Counted from the stretch's first letter, positions 34,507-44,229 are shown. The stretch: DNA of 64,000 nt from Halorubrum sp. Atlit-26R (GCF_003666015.1 NZ_QPLT01000002.1:1-64000); one strand, 5' to 3'. The notes: generated from the sequence alone by a model not told the origin. Made by a program: numbers and translations.

Positions 34507-34608
34507 GGCGGGTGCGCTCCTTTCCCGCTGGCGGCTAAAGGGGTTTCGTCACGCGGCAGACGGTTCCGGATCGGTGGGGTTCGTCGGCCTCGGATCGACC
34601 TCCTCCGG

Positions 34609-35049
34609 TCAGGCGCCGGAGACGAGGTAGACGGCCGCGGCGGCGAAGGCGATCCCGAGCCCCTTCCGGGCCGTGAACGACTCGCCGAGGAACAGGAAGC
34701 CGATCACCGACGAGAAGACGAGGAACATCGCGAAGATGGGCGTCACGACGCTCACCGGGCCGAGGGAGAGCGACCGGTACAGCGCGAGGATGCCGATGCC
34801 GAGGAACACGCCCGCCGCGAGCACGTGCGCCAACTTCGGCGACGCGAGGTGGGTGGTAAAGCCCTGCCCGGTGTACGCGATCACGCCGATCGCCATGGCG
34901 ACGAGCAGCGTGTTCGAGACGACGACGGCGACGTCGCTCGGGATCGCGTTCGGACCGGTCGTGGCGACGCGCATCAGCGGAGAGACGAGCGCGTACGCGC
35001 CCATCGCGAGCAGCGCGTACGGGAGATAAGTCGTGGCCGTAGCGTCCAT
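34609..35049 (-). CDS. EamA/DMT transporter, single half-unit
   Basis: 146 aa, five hydrophobic helices making one EamA repeat: LPYALLAMGAYALVSPLM, VVVSNTLLVAMAIGVIAYTG, AAGVFLGIGILALYRSLSLG, VVTPIFAMFLVFSSVIGFLF and the short GIAFAAAAVYLVSG. Most DMT transporters have two such repeats; half-size ones act as dimers. Substrate unknown. Confidence 0.88.
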   Translation of the reverse strand: MDATATTYLPYALLAMGAYALVSPLMRVATTGPNAIPSDVAVVVSNTLLVAMAIGVIAYTGQGFTTHLASPKLAHVLAAGVFLGIGILALYRSLSLGPVSVVTPIFAMFLVFSSVIGFLFLGESFTARKGLGIAFAAAAVYLVSGA

Positions 35050-35079
35050 ACGTCGGGGTCGCCGCCCGGCGTCAAGTGC

Positions 35080-36867
35080 CTATCGACCCGCGTTCGGCGG
35101 CGGCCCCAGCGAGGCCGACTCGTCGGCCGTCGCCGAGTCGTCGAGGGGCAGATTCGGGGGCTCCCCGTCCGGGTCGGCTCCCGGCGTCTCCGAGCGGTCG
35201 ACCGGGACGCAGACCGTCACTATCGTCCCGGTCGGCTCGCGCTCGTCGAACGAGATCCGTCCGCCGAGGTGGTCGACGCCCCACTTGACGATCCACAGGC
35301 CGATCCCGCTGCCGTGTCGCAGCGGCGTCTCCGTGCCGCGGTCCAACACGTCGTACTCGGCGGGGTCGATCCCGGGGCCGTCGTCGGCGACGGTGACCTC
35401 GACCCAGCCGTCCGCGACCGCGGCGTCGATCCGCATCCACGGCGCGTCCGCGTCGTTGTGTCCGACCGCGTTCGTACAGAGGTTCCCCAAGACGACCTCC
35501 AACACGGCCGGAACCGGGACGGCCGCCACGCGACCGACCTCGATCCGCGCGTCGGGGGCGACCGCCCGCGCCTCGGCGACGGCCTCGTCGACGACGTCCG
35601 TGAGCGGCGCCGACTCGGACTCCTCCGTCGGGTCGAACAGCTCGCCGGCGGTCCGGGTGCGCTCGCTAAGTTCGAGCATCCGACCGGCGCTCTTCTCGAT
35701 GACCGACAGGGCGCGCTCGTCGGTCGGGTCCGAGCGGAGCTGTTCGGCGTACCCCTGAATGAGGTTGGTCTCCGTCCGGACGTCGTGACGGAACACGCGG
35801 TTGAGCACGTTGAGCCGCTGCTGTTGCCCGAGGTACGCGCCGACGTCGTGGTAGGTGATCACCCGCGCGGTGGTGCGGCCGTGGTCGTCGACCACGTCTC
35901 GCACCGTCGCCTCGTACGGCCGTCGCCCGTCGCGGCCCACGATCGGAACCGCTCGCGGCTTGTCTCCCTCGGCGTCGAGGCCGCTGACCGCGTCGTACTT
36001 CGGGACGACCGCGGAGGCGGATTGGCCGATCGCCTCGCGTCGGTCGACGCCGAACGTCTCGGCCGAGCTCTCGTTCAGGTCGACGAGGAGCCCCTCCGTG
36101 CCCACGACGAAGACGGGGTCGTGAAGCTGTTCGAAGACGAGCTGTCGGGCGCGGCGGCGCGGGGCCGGCGCGAGCGTCAGCAGCCGGAACCGGGAGAGCG
36201 CGAGCAGGTACCCCACCCCGGAGATCACGAACACGAGCGGCGTGGGGTCGAGCCCGGGGATCGGAATCGCGCCGGAGAGGTACGCGACGCTGCCGCCCCA
36301 CGGCGCCGCGGTCCCGACGAGCAGGGCCGCGCTCTGTCCCCGGAACGGGCGGGCGTCGTCGCGGACCAGCTGGATCAGGGGGATCGACCCCACCGCGCCG
36401 AGGAGGTAGGTGTACCCCGCGATGACGTAGTACAGCGGTCCGGGGACGACGTCGAGGAACGTCCCGACTGCGGTCTCGCGCACGACCCGGTCGACCGCGA
36501 GGAGGTTGCCCGGGTCGCCGGCAGCGGCGACCGCGACGGTGGCGGCGGGCACGATCGACACCACCGCCACGGAGAACGGCGTCACGTAGCGGTCGTAGCC
36601 GGTGTACGCCAGCGCGAAGAAGAGCCAGCCGACCGGGATGACGACGACGCCGAGCCACTGGACGTCGTACCACAGCGCCTTCGCCGGCAGCGTCGCCGCC
36701 TCCAGCTCGAAGACGAGGAACGTCGCCCACCAGACCTGCCCGGCGAGCAGCACCGCGAGCCACGTCGCGCCCGGTTCCGGGCGCTCCCGCCACGCGAGGA
36801 TCGCCGCCGCCAGTCCGACCGTCACGGCGACGAGGAGGGTGACGGAGAGCGGACTCAACGCGGTCAT
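35080..36867 (-). CDS. Sensor histidine kinase with N-terminal 7TM domain and PAS
   Basis: 595 aa. Residues 1-225: seven membrane helices of the 7TM-histidine-kinase type (WWATFLVFELEAATLPAKAL, FFALAYTGYDRY). Then PAS (QLVFEQLHDPVFVVGTEGLL). The H-box is FRHDVRTETNLIQGY (His near 360), the N-box VLGNLCTNAVGHND, the G1 box VADDGPGIDP and the G2 box GSGIGLWIVK. GTTATAAA on this strand (36891-36898) lies 27 nt upstream of the ATG and overlaps an imperfect palindrome AACTC/GAGTT (36896-36913). No adjacent response regulator. Confidence 0.92.
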   Translation of the reverse strand: MTALSPLSVTLLVAVTVGLAAAILAWRERPEPGATWLAVLLAGQVWWATFLVFELEAATLPAKALWYDVQWLGVVVIPVGWLFFALAYTGYDRYVTPFSVAVVSIVPAATVAVAAAGDPGNLLAVDRVVRETAVGTFLDVVPGPLYYVIAGYTYLLGAVGSIPLIQLVRDDARPFRGQSAALLVGTAAPWGGSVAYLSGAIPIPGLDPTPLVFVISGVGYLLALSRFRLLTLAPAPRRRARQLVFEQLHDPVFVVGTEGLLVDLNESSAETFGVDRREAIGQSASAVVPKYDAVSGLDAEGDKPRAVPIVGRDGRRPYEATVRDVVDDHGRTTARVITYHDVGAYLGQQQRLNVLNRVFRHDVRTETNLIQGYAEQLRSDPTDERALSVIEKSAGRMLELSERTRTAGELFDPTEESESAPLTDVVDEAVAEARAVAPDARIEVGRVAAVPVPAVLEVVLGNLCTNAVGHNDADAPWMRIDAAVADGWVEVTVADDGPGIDPAEYDVLDRGTETPLRHGSGIGLWIVKWGVDHLGGRISFDEREPTGTIVTVCVPVDRSETPGADPDGEPPNLPLDDSATADESASLGPPPNAGR

Positions 36868-36890
36868 GGTGTTTTTTTACGCGCATCGGA

Positions 36891-36898
36891 TTTATAAC
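36891..36898 (-). promoter_or_regulatory. TATA-like box of the 7TM kinase gene
   Basis: GTTATAAA on the minus strand, 27 nt before ATG 36867, indicates a leaderless transcript. An AACTC/GAGTT palindrome (36896-36913) overlaps it and could be a regulator site. Confidence 0.55.
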
Positions 36899-36966
36899 TC
36901 ATCGGGCCGAGTTATCTTATTGAAAAAATCGGTCTCTCGGCCCTCAACGCCGGGTTCGTCGCCGCC

Positions 36967-37932
36967 TCACAGCGCGAGCGCGAGGAGGGCGGCGCCGGCG
37001 ACGAGGTAGCTACAGTCGGGCGCGACGCCGAGCGCCGCGCCGCGGAGCCGGCCGGCCAGCGCGGTGACGGTCACGGAGACCGCGAGGCCGACGCCGAGCG
37101 CGACGAGGGCGGGGGACCACCCCCCGCCGGTCGCGGCGGCCGCCGCCAGCAGTCCCGCCGCGACGGCGTCGACGCCGAGCAGGATCCGGCGCGTTCCGGT
37201 GACCCCGTACGCGACGGGGAGCGTCGCCACGCCCTGCGCCGCGTCGGCCGCCACGTCCCTGACGTTCGGGACCTCGACGTCGACGAACGAGCGGGCGAAG
37301 ACGTAGGCGAAAAGCAGGGCGACCGCGGGCGCTCCGACCGAGTCGACGGGGACGCCGGCGAACGCGAGCGGCGCGGCGACGACGGCGACCGCCCAGGCGA
37401 GCGCGACGGCCGCGGAGTTGAGGAGGAAGACGTCCTTCAGGCGCGGCACGGAGATCTCGTCGAGCGGCGCGACGAAGGCCCCCGCGGCCGGGAGCCAGTC
37501 GGTGGCGTAGCCGATCCACACCGCGCCGGGGACGAGGACGAGCGCGAGCGCCGCGGGACCCGCGCCGGCTGCGAGCGCGACGGCCGAGCCGTAGCTCACC
37601 GCGGCCGCGACCATCAGCTGGTCGGCGTAGCGGAGCGCGATTCGCGCCCGCGCGGGGGTCGACCCCGCGTCGCCCTCGGCGTCGGCGACGTGGTCCGCGG
37701 CGTACACCGCGAACGCCACTAACCCCACCGCGACCGGCGCGGTCGAGAGCGGCACGCCGAGCGCGGCCGTCACGACCGCCACCTCGACGGCCGCGACGAG
37801 CGCGGTGAACGGCGCCCCGGCCGCGAACGCGGCGACCTGTCGGAGCGTCCCCGAGTCGGGAGGTGTTGCGTGCGAGCGATACTGCGCTGCCGTGCCGTCC
37901 GGCGCGGACGGCTTCGTCGGTTCGTTTGCCAT
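36967..37932 (-). CDS. UbiA-family membrane prenyltransferase
   Basis: 321 aa, about nine helices. Two Asp-rich motifs bind the Mg-prenyl-diphosphate: AVYAADHVADAEGD near residue 75, where the usual N-D-x-x-D is altered to A-A-D-H-x-x-D, and VEVPNVRDVAADAAQGVATL near residue 203. Candidates are lipid ether synthesis, menaquinone or carotenoid prenylation; no neighbour settles it. The divergent first motif argues for a side branch rather than canonical MenA or GGGP synthase. Confidence 0.87.
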   Translation of the reverse strand: MANEPTKPSAPDGTAAQYRSHATPPDSGTLRQVAAFAAGAPFTALVAAVEVAVVTAALGVPLSTAPVAVGLVAFAVYAADHVADAEGDAGSTPARARIALRYADQLMVAAAVSYGSAVALAAGAGPAALALVLVPGAVWIGYATDWLPAAGAFVAPLDEISVPRLKDVFLLNSAAVALAWAVAVVAAPLAFAGVPVDSVGAPAVALLFAYVFARSFVDVEVPNVRDVAADAAQGVATLPVAYGVTGTRRILLGVDAVAAGLLAAAAATGGGWSPALVALGVGLAVSVTVTALAGRLRGAALGVAPDCSYLVAGAALLALAL

Positions 37933-38091
37933 TTGGAACGTGCGCCGCCGGAAGACGGCGAACGTACGGGATGGGGCGTCGAACGGTATCTATCCACTCC
38001 GTTCGGTGTTAATAAAACGCGAAGTTGTGCGGTATCAGTTCCTCAGGTCCGGCGCCGCGGGTCGGCTTCGGGCTTCAGTACGCTTTTGACT

Positions 38092-38109
38092 CGAGCGACC
38101 GATCGCTCG
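38092..38109. promoter_or_regulatory. Inverted repeat upstream of the double VOC gene
   Basis: CGAGCGA-CCGA-TCGCTCG, a perfect 7-bp inverted repeat between a T-rich box (CTTTTGAC, 38083-38090) and the ATG at 38113. Possible operator or translation-start hairpin. Confidence 0.45.
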
Positions 38110-38112
38110 GGT

Positions 38113-38880
38113 ATGGACGGAACGCTCGACCACGTGATGATCCGCGTCGAGGACCTCGAAGAGAGCCTCGACTGGTACCAGACCCACCTGAACTACGAGG
38201 AGAAGGGCCGCTGGGAGGCGGACACGTTCACCAACGTCTTCCTCGGGCCCGAGGACGTCCACGAGGACGGCGCCCTCTTGGAGCTCACGTACAACCACGA
38301 CGGCCGCAGCTACGAGATCGGCGACGCGTGGGGCCACATCGCGGTCCGCGTCCCCGAGGACGCGCTGCAGGAGTCGTACGACCAGCTGATGGCGGAGGGC
38401 GTCGAGGACTACCGCGACCCCGAGTCCTGCGGGAACCGCTACGCGTTCGTGAAGGACCCCGACGGCCACGAGATCGAGATCGTCAAGCGCGACCACGGCG
38501 CGAAGTGGAGCATCGACCACACGATGATCCGCGTCGAGGACGCCGACGAGGCGCTCGGCTACTGGACCCGCAAGTTCGAGTACGCCGAGGTCCCCGGGCG
38601 CTGGGAGGCCGACTCCTTCTCGAACTACTTCGTGGCGCCCGAGGACGCCTCGGAGGAGGCGATGAAGATCGAGCTCACCTACAACTACGACGGCCGCGAG
38701 TACACGATGGGCGACGGCTGGGGCCACGTCGCGGTGCGCGTCGACGACCTCGACGAGGCCTGGGACGACCTCATGACCCGCGAGGCGCCCGACTACCGCG
38801 ACCCAGCCTCCTGCGACCACAACTACGCGTTCACCAAGGACCGGGACGGCCACGAGGTCGAGCTGGTCACGCGGAACTGA
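38113..38880 (+). CDS. Glyoxalase-I-like protein of two tandem VOC domains
   Basis: 255 aa from ATG 38113; residues 3-127 and 135-254 are similar copies (LDHVMIRVEDLEESLDWYQT versus IDHTMIRVEDADEALGYWTR; LELTYNHDGRSYEIGDAWGH versus IELTYNYDGREYTMGDGWGH). Each half keeps His and Glu at the glyoxalase metal positions (DH, ELTYN, GH and HEIEIV/HEVELV). A single chain with two sites fits lactoylglutathione-lyase-like enzymes detoxifying methylglyoxal with a thiol such as gamma-glutamylcysteine; the thiol is inferred. Confidence 0.88.
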   Translation: MDGTLDHVMIRVEDLEESLDWYQTHLNYEEKGRWEADTFTNVFLGPEDVHEDGALLELTYNHDGRSYEIGDAWGHIAVRVPEDALQESYDQLMAEGVEDYRDPESCGNRYAFVKDPDGHEIEIVKRDHGAKWSIDHTMIRVEDADEALGYWTRKFEYAEVPGRWEADSFSNYFVAPEDASEEAMKIELTYNYDGREYTMGDGWGHVAVRVDDLDEAWDDLMTREAPDYRDPASCDHNYAFTKDRDGHEVELVTRN

Positions 38881-38941
38881 CGCGACCGCGCGAAAAGCCG
38901 ACCGTTCGAACCCTACTTTTCCCCGTCGCGTCTCGATGCGG

Positions 38942-41653
38942 TCAGCCCGCGGGCTCGACGCCCGTGATCTCGAACCGCGCGCCGCCCGCTTCGCTCTCGA
39001 CCGCGCGCACCGTCCACCCGTGCGCGTCGGCCACCTGCTCGACGATCCGTAACCCGAACCCGGTCCCCGACTGCGAGGTCGAGTGGCCGGCGTCGAACAC
39101 CGCCTCGCGCCGGTCCGGCTCGATCCCCGGCCCGTCGTCGGCCACGTAGAAGCCGTCGGAGAGCGTTCCGACCGTGACCGTCACGTCCTCGCCGCCGTGT
39201 TCGATCGCATTTCGGATCAGGTTCTCCAACAGCTGTCTGAGCCGCCCCTCGTCCGCGAGGATAATCCCCTCGGCCTCGCTACGCAGCGTCGCGTCTCGCG
39301 TGTCGACGGTCCGCCAGCAGGAGCCGACGATCCGTCCCAGGTCGACCGGCTCGGCGTCGGTCACGGGGTCGCCCTCGCGGGCGAGCGTGAGCAGGTCGTC
39401 GATCAGGGCGGTCATCCGGTCGTGCGCGCGCTCGACCGCCGCCAAGTGGTCGCTGTCGCACTCCTCGCGGGCCAGTTCGGTCCGGCCGCGAGCGACCTCT
39501 AACGGGTTCCGGAGGTCGTGTGACACCACGCCGGCGAACTCCTCGAGCCGGTCGTTCTGCCGCTCCAGCTCCGCGGTCCGCTCGGCGAGCCGTCGGGTGC
39601 GCGCCTCGGCCTGGAACGCCGTCTCGGCCGCGGTCGCGAGGATGCCGGCGAGGTACTCGTCGACGCCGTCGAACACCCCCGGCTCCGTCTCGCCGACCGC
39701 GATCGTTCCGTAGTCGCCGATCGGGACGATAAGCAGGCTTCGGAGCGCCGTGTCGGCGTCGAGCGCGTCCGTCGTCCGGATGTCGTCGTACATCCGCTGC
39801 TCGCCCTCCTCGAAGACCGCCCAGTTGAGGCTCCCGCCGTCGGGCGTGAACGTCTCGCGCTCCGGGAGCAGCTCCTCGGCCTCCGGCGAGACCGCCGCCG
39901 GCACCAGTCCCCCGGCCGCCTCGTCGTGGACCCGGACGGTGACGATCGAGAAGCCCAGCACGTCGGTGGCGGCCTCCACGGCCCGCTCGGCGATCTCCTC
40001 CCGAGACTCCGCCCCCACGAGCGTCCGAGTGGCCCCGTGGAGCCGCTCGACGCGGCTCTCCCGCTCGATGCGGTCGAGCGCCGCCTCGAGGTGCCCGGTG
40101 AGGATCTCGGCCACGAGGACGTCGGTGTCGGTGAACTCGTGCGGGTCCGGCGAGGAGACCACGAACAGCCCGTGGTCGCCGATCGGGCGCAACACCAGAC
40201 TCTCCGCGGGCGAGGGCTCGTCGAGCGGCTCGTACGTCGACAGCTCGTCGATCACGATCGACTCCTCGCCCTCGAACGCGTCCCACGCCAGCGCCGCCCG
40301 CGTCTCCGGCGGCGCGTCCCGGTCGTACGACGGCTGCGTCTCGAACAGGTTCGGCACCGACTGCCCGAGCGCGATCGGTTCGAGGCGGTCACCCTCGTCG
40401 GTGCGCAGGTGGATCCCGCTCAGGCCTGCGTCGATCAGGTCGTCGACCGCCTCGACCGCCAGGTCGGCCGCCTCGTCGATGGTCCGGGTGTAGTTGAGCT
40501 CTCGGGTCCACTCCCGGAGCCGGGCGAGGGTGCGCTCGCGCTCCTTCCGCTCGGAGACGTCGCGCGTGGTGACGACGTACCCCTCGATCCCGTCGGTCTC
40601 GATCCGCTCGCTCCCGACGGACTCGAGCCAGCGGAACTCGCCGTCGGCCGTCTTGAACCGGTACTCGGCGGTCGGGAGGCCTTCGCCGGCGGTGGGGTTC
40701 TCGAACGCCGTCCTGACCGCGTCGCGGTCCTCGGAGTGGACGTAGTCCAGCGAGCGCTCGCCGACCAGGTCGGACGGTGCGTGGCCGGTCACGCGCTCGC
40801 AGGAGGGGCTCAGGTAGCGGAACCGCCAGTCGCTCGACATCACCGCCACCACGTCGCTGGCGTGCTCGACGAACGCCCGGTGTCTGTCGGCCTCCGTCCG
40901 GTCCCGGACCACGCCGACGAACCGCCGCTCGCCGTCCGCGGTGAACTCGCCGTACGACAGCGAAACCGGTATCTCGCGGCCGTCCCGGTGGAGCGCGTCG
41001 AACTGGACGTCGGTCCAGTCGACGCCCCGCTCGCCCGTGTCGAGGTAGCGGTCGACCGCCTCGCGGTGGTCCTCGCGGTGTCGCTCGGGCATCAGCGTCG
41101 TCAGCGGCTCGCCCTCCAGCTCCGACGGCTCGTACCCGAACACGGACTCGACGGCCGGGTTCGCGAACCGGATCACGCCCTCGGTGTCGACCGACAGGAT
41201 CGCGTCCGACGCGCCTTCCGCGACCGCGCGGAACTGGCCGATCGCTCGCTCGGCGTCCCGCTCGGCGCGCCGCTTCTCGACGGCCTCGACGATCCGGTTC
41301 GCCAGCCGCTCGTACCGCTCCGTGCCGCCGCGCTTCTGGAGGTAGTCGGTGACGCCGGCGGAGATCGCCTCGCTCGCGACCTCCTCGCTCCCCCGCCCGG
41401 TGAAGAGGATGAAGGGGAGGTCCGGGTGGCGCTCGCGCACTTCCGCGAGGAACGCGAGCCCGTCCGTCCCGGGCATCTCGTAGTCGGAGACGATACACTC
41501 GACGTCGCGCTCCGCTAAGGCGTCGAGGCCTTCCGCCGCGCCGGGCGCCGTCTCGACCGCGATCCGGTCCGCCTCGCGCTCCAAGAACGAGGCGGTGACC
41601 TCGCGCAGGTCCGGGTCGTCGTCGACGAGGAGGACCGGAATGCGGTCGGGCAT
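38942..41653 (-). CDS. Hybrid signal kinase: receiver-PAS-PAS-GAF-GAF-kinase
   Basis: 903 aa. Receiver at the N-terminus (VLLVDDDPDLREV; phospho-acceptor in IVSDYEMPGTDG; LFTGRGSEEV; YLQKRGG). PAS near 140-255 (AILSVDTEGVIRFANPAVES) and 260-375 (VVAVMSSDWRFRYLSPSCER). Two GAF-like regions near 390-680. HisKA box VVSHDLRNPLEVARGRTELA and ATPase motifs LLENLIRNAIEHGG, DDGPGIEPDRREAVFDAGHS and GTGFGLRIVEQVADAHGW. No membrane segment, so a cytoplasmic sensor. The receiver-first layout recurs in the kinase at 53527. Confidence 0.92.
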   Translation of the reverse strand: MPDRIPVLLVDDDPDLREVTASFLEREADRIAVETAPGAAEGLDALAERDVECIVSDYEMPGTDGLAFLAEVRERHPDLPFILFTGRGSEEVASEAISAGVTDYLQKRGGTERYERLANRIVEAVEKRRAERDAERAIGQFRAVAEGASDAILSVDTEGVIRFANPAVESVFGYEPSELEGEPLTTLMPERHREDHREAVDRYLDTGERGVDWTDVQFDALHRDGREIPVSLSYGEFTADGERRFVGVVRDRTEADRHRAFVEHASDVVAVMSSDWRFRYLSPSCERVTGHAPSDLVGERSLDYVHSEDRDAVRTAFENPTAGEGLPTAEYRFKTADGEFRWLESVGSERIETDGIEGYVVTTRDVSERKERERTLARLREWTRELNYTRTIDEAADLAVEAVDDLIDAGLSGIHLRTDEGDRLEPIALGQSVPNLFETQPSYDRDAPPETRAALAWDAFEGEESIVIDELSTYEPLDEPSPAESLVLRPIGDHGLFVVSSPDPHEFTDTDVLVAEILTGHLEAALDRIERESRVERLHGATRTLVGAESREEIAERAVEAATDVLGFSIVTVRVHDEAAGGLVPAAVSPEAEELLPERETFTPDGGSLNWAVFEEGEQRMYDDIRTTDALDADTALRSLLIVPIGDYGTIAVGETEPGVFDGVDEYLAGILATAAETAFQAEARTRRLAERTAELERQNDRLEEFAGVVSHDLRNPLEVARGRTELAREECDSDHLAAVERAHDRMTALIDDLLTLAREGDPVTDAEPVDLGRIVGSCWRTVDTRDATLRSEAEGIILADEGRLRQLLENLIRNAIEHGGEDVTVTVGTLSDGFYVADDGPGIEPDRREAVFDAGHSTSQSGTGFGLRIVEQVADAHGWTVRAVESEAGGARFEITGVEPAG

Positions 41654-41773
41654 GTGTCCCGACTACCGACGACCCGGATATAACGGTTTTGGCGTTGACA
41701 CGCTCGTCGCAGAAACGCTCCCCAGGACCGGTTTCCGCTCCGAGTCTCCGAGGCCGTTGGTCGGCTACCGCGC

Positions 41774-42208
41774 TCAGCGCTCGCCCGCCGGCCGGAAGAC
41801 GACGAGCCGCTCGCCGTCTGTGGCCCGCTCGCCCACGTCGACCGCGACCGCGTCGCCGATTTCGACCGCCGGCGCTTCGTCGTCCGCGCCGCCGTCACGG
41901 ACGATTCCCGTCAGCCGCGTCGGACCGAAGTCCACCACCGCGGTCGCGTACGGCGCGTCGTCCGCGAAGCGCGGCGACGGGACGTGGACGACGCTGTACG
42001 TCGCCACCGTCCCCGTCTCGTCGAGGGGCTCCCGCGAGAGGTCGGGAGAGCCGCACTCGGGACACACCCGACGCGGGGGGAGCGAGCCGTGCCCGTTCGG
42101 GCAGACGATCGCGAACCCGTCTCCGTCGGCGAGCGCGTCGAGCCACTCGGCGTACTCCCGGTCCGTCGGCGACGAGGCGTCCGTCGCGTCCGCGCCGTCG
42201 TCGCTCAT
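41774..42208 (-). CDS. OB-fold/zinc-ribbon DUF35 protein, thiolase partner
   Basis: 144 aa. Zinc ribbon IVCPNGHGSLPPRRVCPECG followed by an OB-fold (GTVATYSVVHVPSPRF, ATAVVDFGPTRLTGIVRDGG). Such proteins pair with a thiolase, and in archaea bridge thiolase with HMG-CoA synthase. The stop of the thiolase gene overlaps this start by 4 nt, so they are made together. Confidence 0.92.
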   Translation of the reverse strand: MSDDGADATDASSPTDREYAEWLDALADGDGFAIVCPNGHGSLPPRRVCPECGSPDLSREPLDETGTVATYSVVHVPSPRFADDAPYATAVVDFGPTRLTGIVRDGGADDEAPAVEIGDAVAVDVGERATDGERLVVFRPAGER

Positions 42209-43371
42209 TCCGCCACCTCCAGCACGTGGACGACCGCGCTGGCGACCGTGCCGCCCGCGTTGTGCGCGACGCCGACCTCGGCGTCCGGGACGTGCTCGCT
42301 GTTAGGGTGGTCGCCACGGAGCAGGCGGGTCAGCTCGGCGATCTGCGAGCCGCCGGTCGCGCCGACCGGGTGCCCCTTCGCCTTCAGCCCGCCCGAGAGG
42401 TTCACCGGGAGGTCGCCGTCGGCGGTCGTGACGCCCTCGCGGGCCGCCGCGATCCCCTCGCCCGGTTCGAACAGCCCCAGCGACTCCAGCGCCAGCACCT
42501 CCGCGATGGTGAAGCAGTCGTGGACCTCGGCGACGTCGACGTCGGCCGCCTCGACGCCGGCGTCGGCGTAGGCCGCGTCGGCGGCGTCGTCCGCGGCCGG
42601 CGTCCGTGCGAGGCGCTCGCGGTCGCCGAGCGCCATCCGGTCGGTCCCCTGGCCGGTCCCCGTCACCGCGACCGAGGCCTCGAGGTCGTGCTCGGCGGCG
42701 TACTCCTCGGAGACGAGGACGAGCGCGCTCGCGCCGTCGGTGATCGGACAGGCGTCGTAGAGGTGGAGCGGCTCCGCGACCGGCGGGGCGTCCATCGCCT
42801 CCGCGACGGACACCTCCTTGCGGTACTGGGCGTACTCGTTCGGGAGGGCGTTCTCGTGGTTCTTCGACGCGATATGCGCGAGGTCCTCGCGGCTCCCCCC
42901 GTACGCGTCGAAGTAGGCGTTGGCCATGAGCGCGTAGGCGCCCGGGAAGGTCACCCCGGCCCGCACCTCGTAGAGGTCGTCGGCCGCGATGGCGAGCCCC
43001 TCGGTCACTTCGTCGGTCGGGAGGTTCGTCATGCGCTCCATTCCGCCCGCGAGAACGACGTCGGCGTCGCCCGCCGCCACCGTCCGGACCGCCTCGCGGA
43101 CCGCGACGCCGGCCGAGGCGCACGCCGACTCGTAGCGCGTCGCCGGGCAGCGGACGCCCGCGGCCTCGGCCATCAGCGGCGCTTGGTGGCCCTGGTGTTC
43201 GGCGAGCGCCCCCATGAAGTTCCCGTAGTTCAGCTCCTCGACGTCGGCCCTGTCGACCGCCGCGTCCTCGAACGCCCGCAGCGCGGCCTCGCCGAACAGG
43301 TCGCGGCCGGTGCGCTCCGGGTGGCTGCCGAAGGGAGTGAGCCCGACTCCGGCGACGCGTACGTCTGTCAT
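42205..43371 (-). CDS. Thiolase-family acyltransferase
   Basis: 388 aa. Active-site region RYESACASAGVAVREAVRTV holds the nucleophilic Cys near residue 80; HDCFTIAEVLALESLGL and KGHPVGATGGSQIAEL carry the catalytic His positions; VAHNAGGTVASAVVHVLE carries the terminal glycine motif. The final Cys of classical thiolases (C-x-G) is replaced by H-N-A-G-G, as in the SCP2-thiolase-like archaeal subgroup. With DUF35 it probably makes acetoacetyl-CoA for the mevalonate pathway or acts in acyl-CoA metabolism. Confidence 0.9.
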   Translation of the reverse strand: MTDVRVAGVGLTPFGSHPERTGRDLFGEAALRAFEDAAVDRADVEELNYGNFMGALAEHQGHQAPLMAEAAGVRCPATRYESACASAGVAVREAVRTVAAGDADVVLAGGMERMTNLPTDEVTEGLAIAADDLYEVRAGVTFPGAYALMANAYFDAYGGSREDLAHIASKNHENALPNEYAQYRKEVSVAEAMDAPPVAEPLHLYDACPITDGASALVLVSEEYAAEHDLEASVAVTGTGQGTDRMALGDRERLARTPAADDAADAAYADAGVEAADVDVAEVHDCFTIAEVLALESLGLFEPGEGIAAAREGVTTADGDLPVNLSGGLKAKGHPVGATGGSQIAELTRLLRGDHPNSEHVPDAEVGVAHNAGGTVASAVVHVLEVAE

Positions 43372-43476
43372 AAACGATCGATGATCGGGGATGCGGTTTA
43401 GCTCTGCCGGAACCGGGGGTTCGGACCCCTCGACGGGGACGGGCCACCGAGGGAAACGAGGCGGGGGCGCGGCCGT

Positions 43477-44229
43477 TCAGCCGATGTACCGGAGGTCGTC
43501 GTCCGGCACCGCCGGCCCTTCCTGCATCTCGCGGATCTTCCCGACGACCTCCTCCATCTCCTCGGCGCGGTCCTCGAGGCTCTCGTAGTCGACGGACATG
43601 TCGAGGACGGTCTCTAAGACCTCCAGCACCGCGCGCGCGCTCTTCGGGTCGACGAGGTAGCCGCTCGTCTCGCCCATCAGGCAGGCGGCCTCGAACCCGC
43701 GCCGACCGCCGAGGCCGAGCACGAGTCCGGAGACGCCGACGATGCCGCCGGCCGGCTCATCGGCGCGGAACTCCACGCCGGCGTCTCCGAGGTCGTCGAC
43801 GAGGGACCCGTCGGACACCGCGCCGAGGACGGTGTACTCCTCGACGAGCTCGCCGGTCGGGACGCCCCCGAGCGCGAACGCCCGCTCGGCGCCGAACTCC
43901 TCGGCCACGTCGAGGAACGTCGAGGTGAGCTTGTAGTGGCCCGCGTTCGACCCGGCCTGGTGGTCGCCGGTCAGCACGAGCAGGTCGGCGCCGTCGGTCT
44001 CGACGGCGTGGAACTCGGCGCAGGTCAGCTCCGCGACCCCCTCGTCGTCGACGCTCACCTGCGGCGGGAACTCCGTGGCGTACACCCGGCGGACTAACTC
44101 CCCGTCGAACTCCTCAAGCAGGTGTTCCGCGGCCAGCTTCCCCACGTGGCCGACGCCCGGCAGCCCCTCGATCAACACCGGGTCGTCTAATTCCGGCGTC
44201 GCGACCTCGTCGATCTCGATGTCCTCCAT
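43477..44229 (-). CDS. PAC2-family protein (proteasome assembly chaperone-like)
   Basis: 250 aa. N-terminal LDDPVLIEGLPGVGHVGKLA and ADLLVLTGDHQAGSNAGHYK, central FALGGVPTG and GIVGVSGLVLGLGGRRGFEA, and a C-terminal helical stretch VDYESLEDRAEEMEEVVGKI. Conserved next to Nop10 and aIF2-alpha in archaea. Its role is unproven; similarity to eukaryotic PAC2 suggests assembly work. Confidence 0.92.
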   Translation of the reverse strand: MEDIEIDEVATPELDDPVLIEGLPGVGHVGKLAAEHLLEEFDGELVRRVYATEFPPQVSVDDEGVAELTCAEFHAVETDGADLLVLTGDHQAGSNAGHYKLTSTFLDVAEEFGAERAFALGGVPTGELVEEYTVLGAVSDGSLVDDLGDAGVEFRADEPAGGIVGVSGLVLGLGGRRGFEAACLMGETSGYLVDPKSARAVLEVLETVLDMSVDYESLEDRAEEMEEVVGKIREMQEGPAVPDDDLRYIG

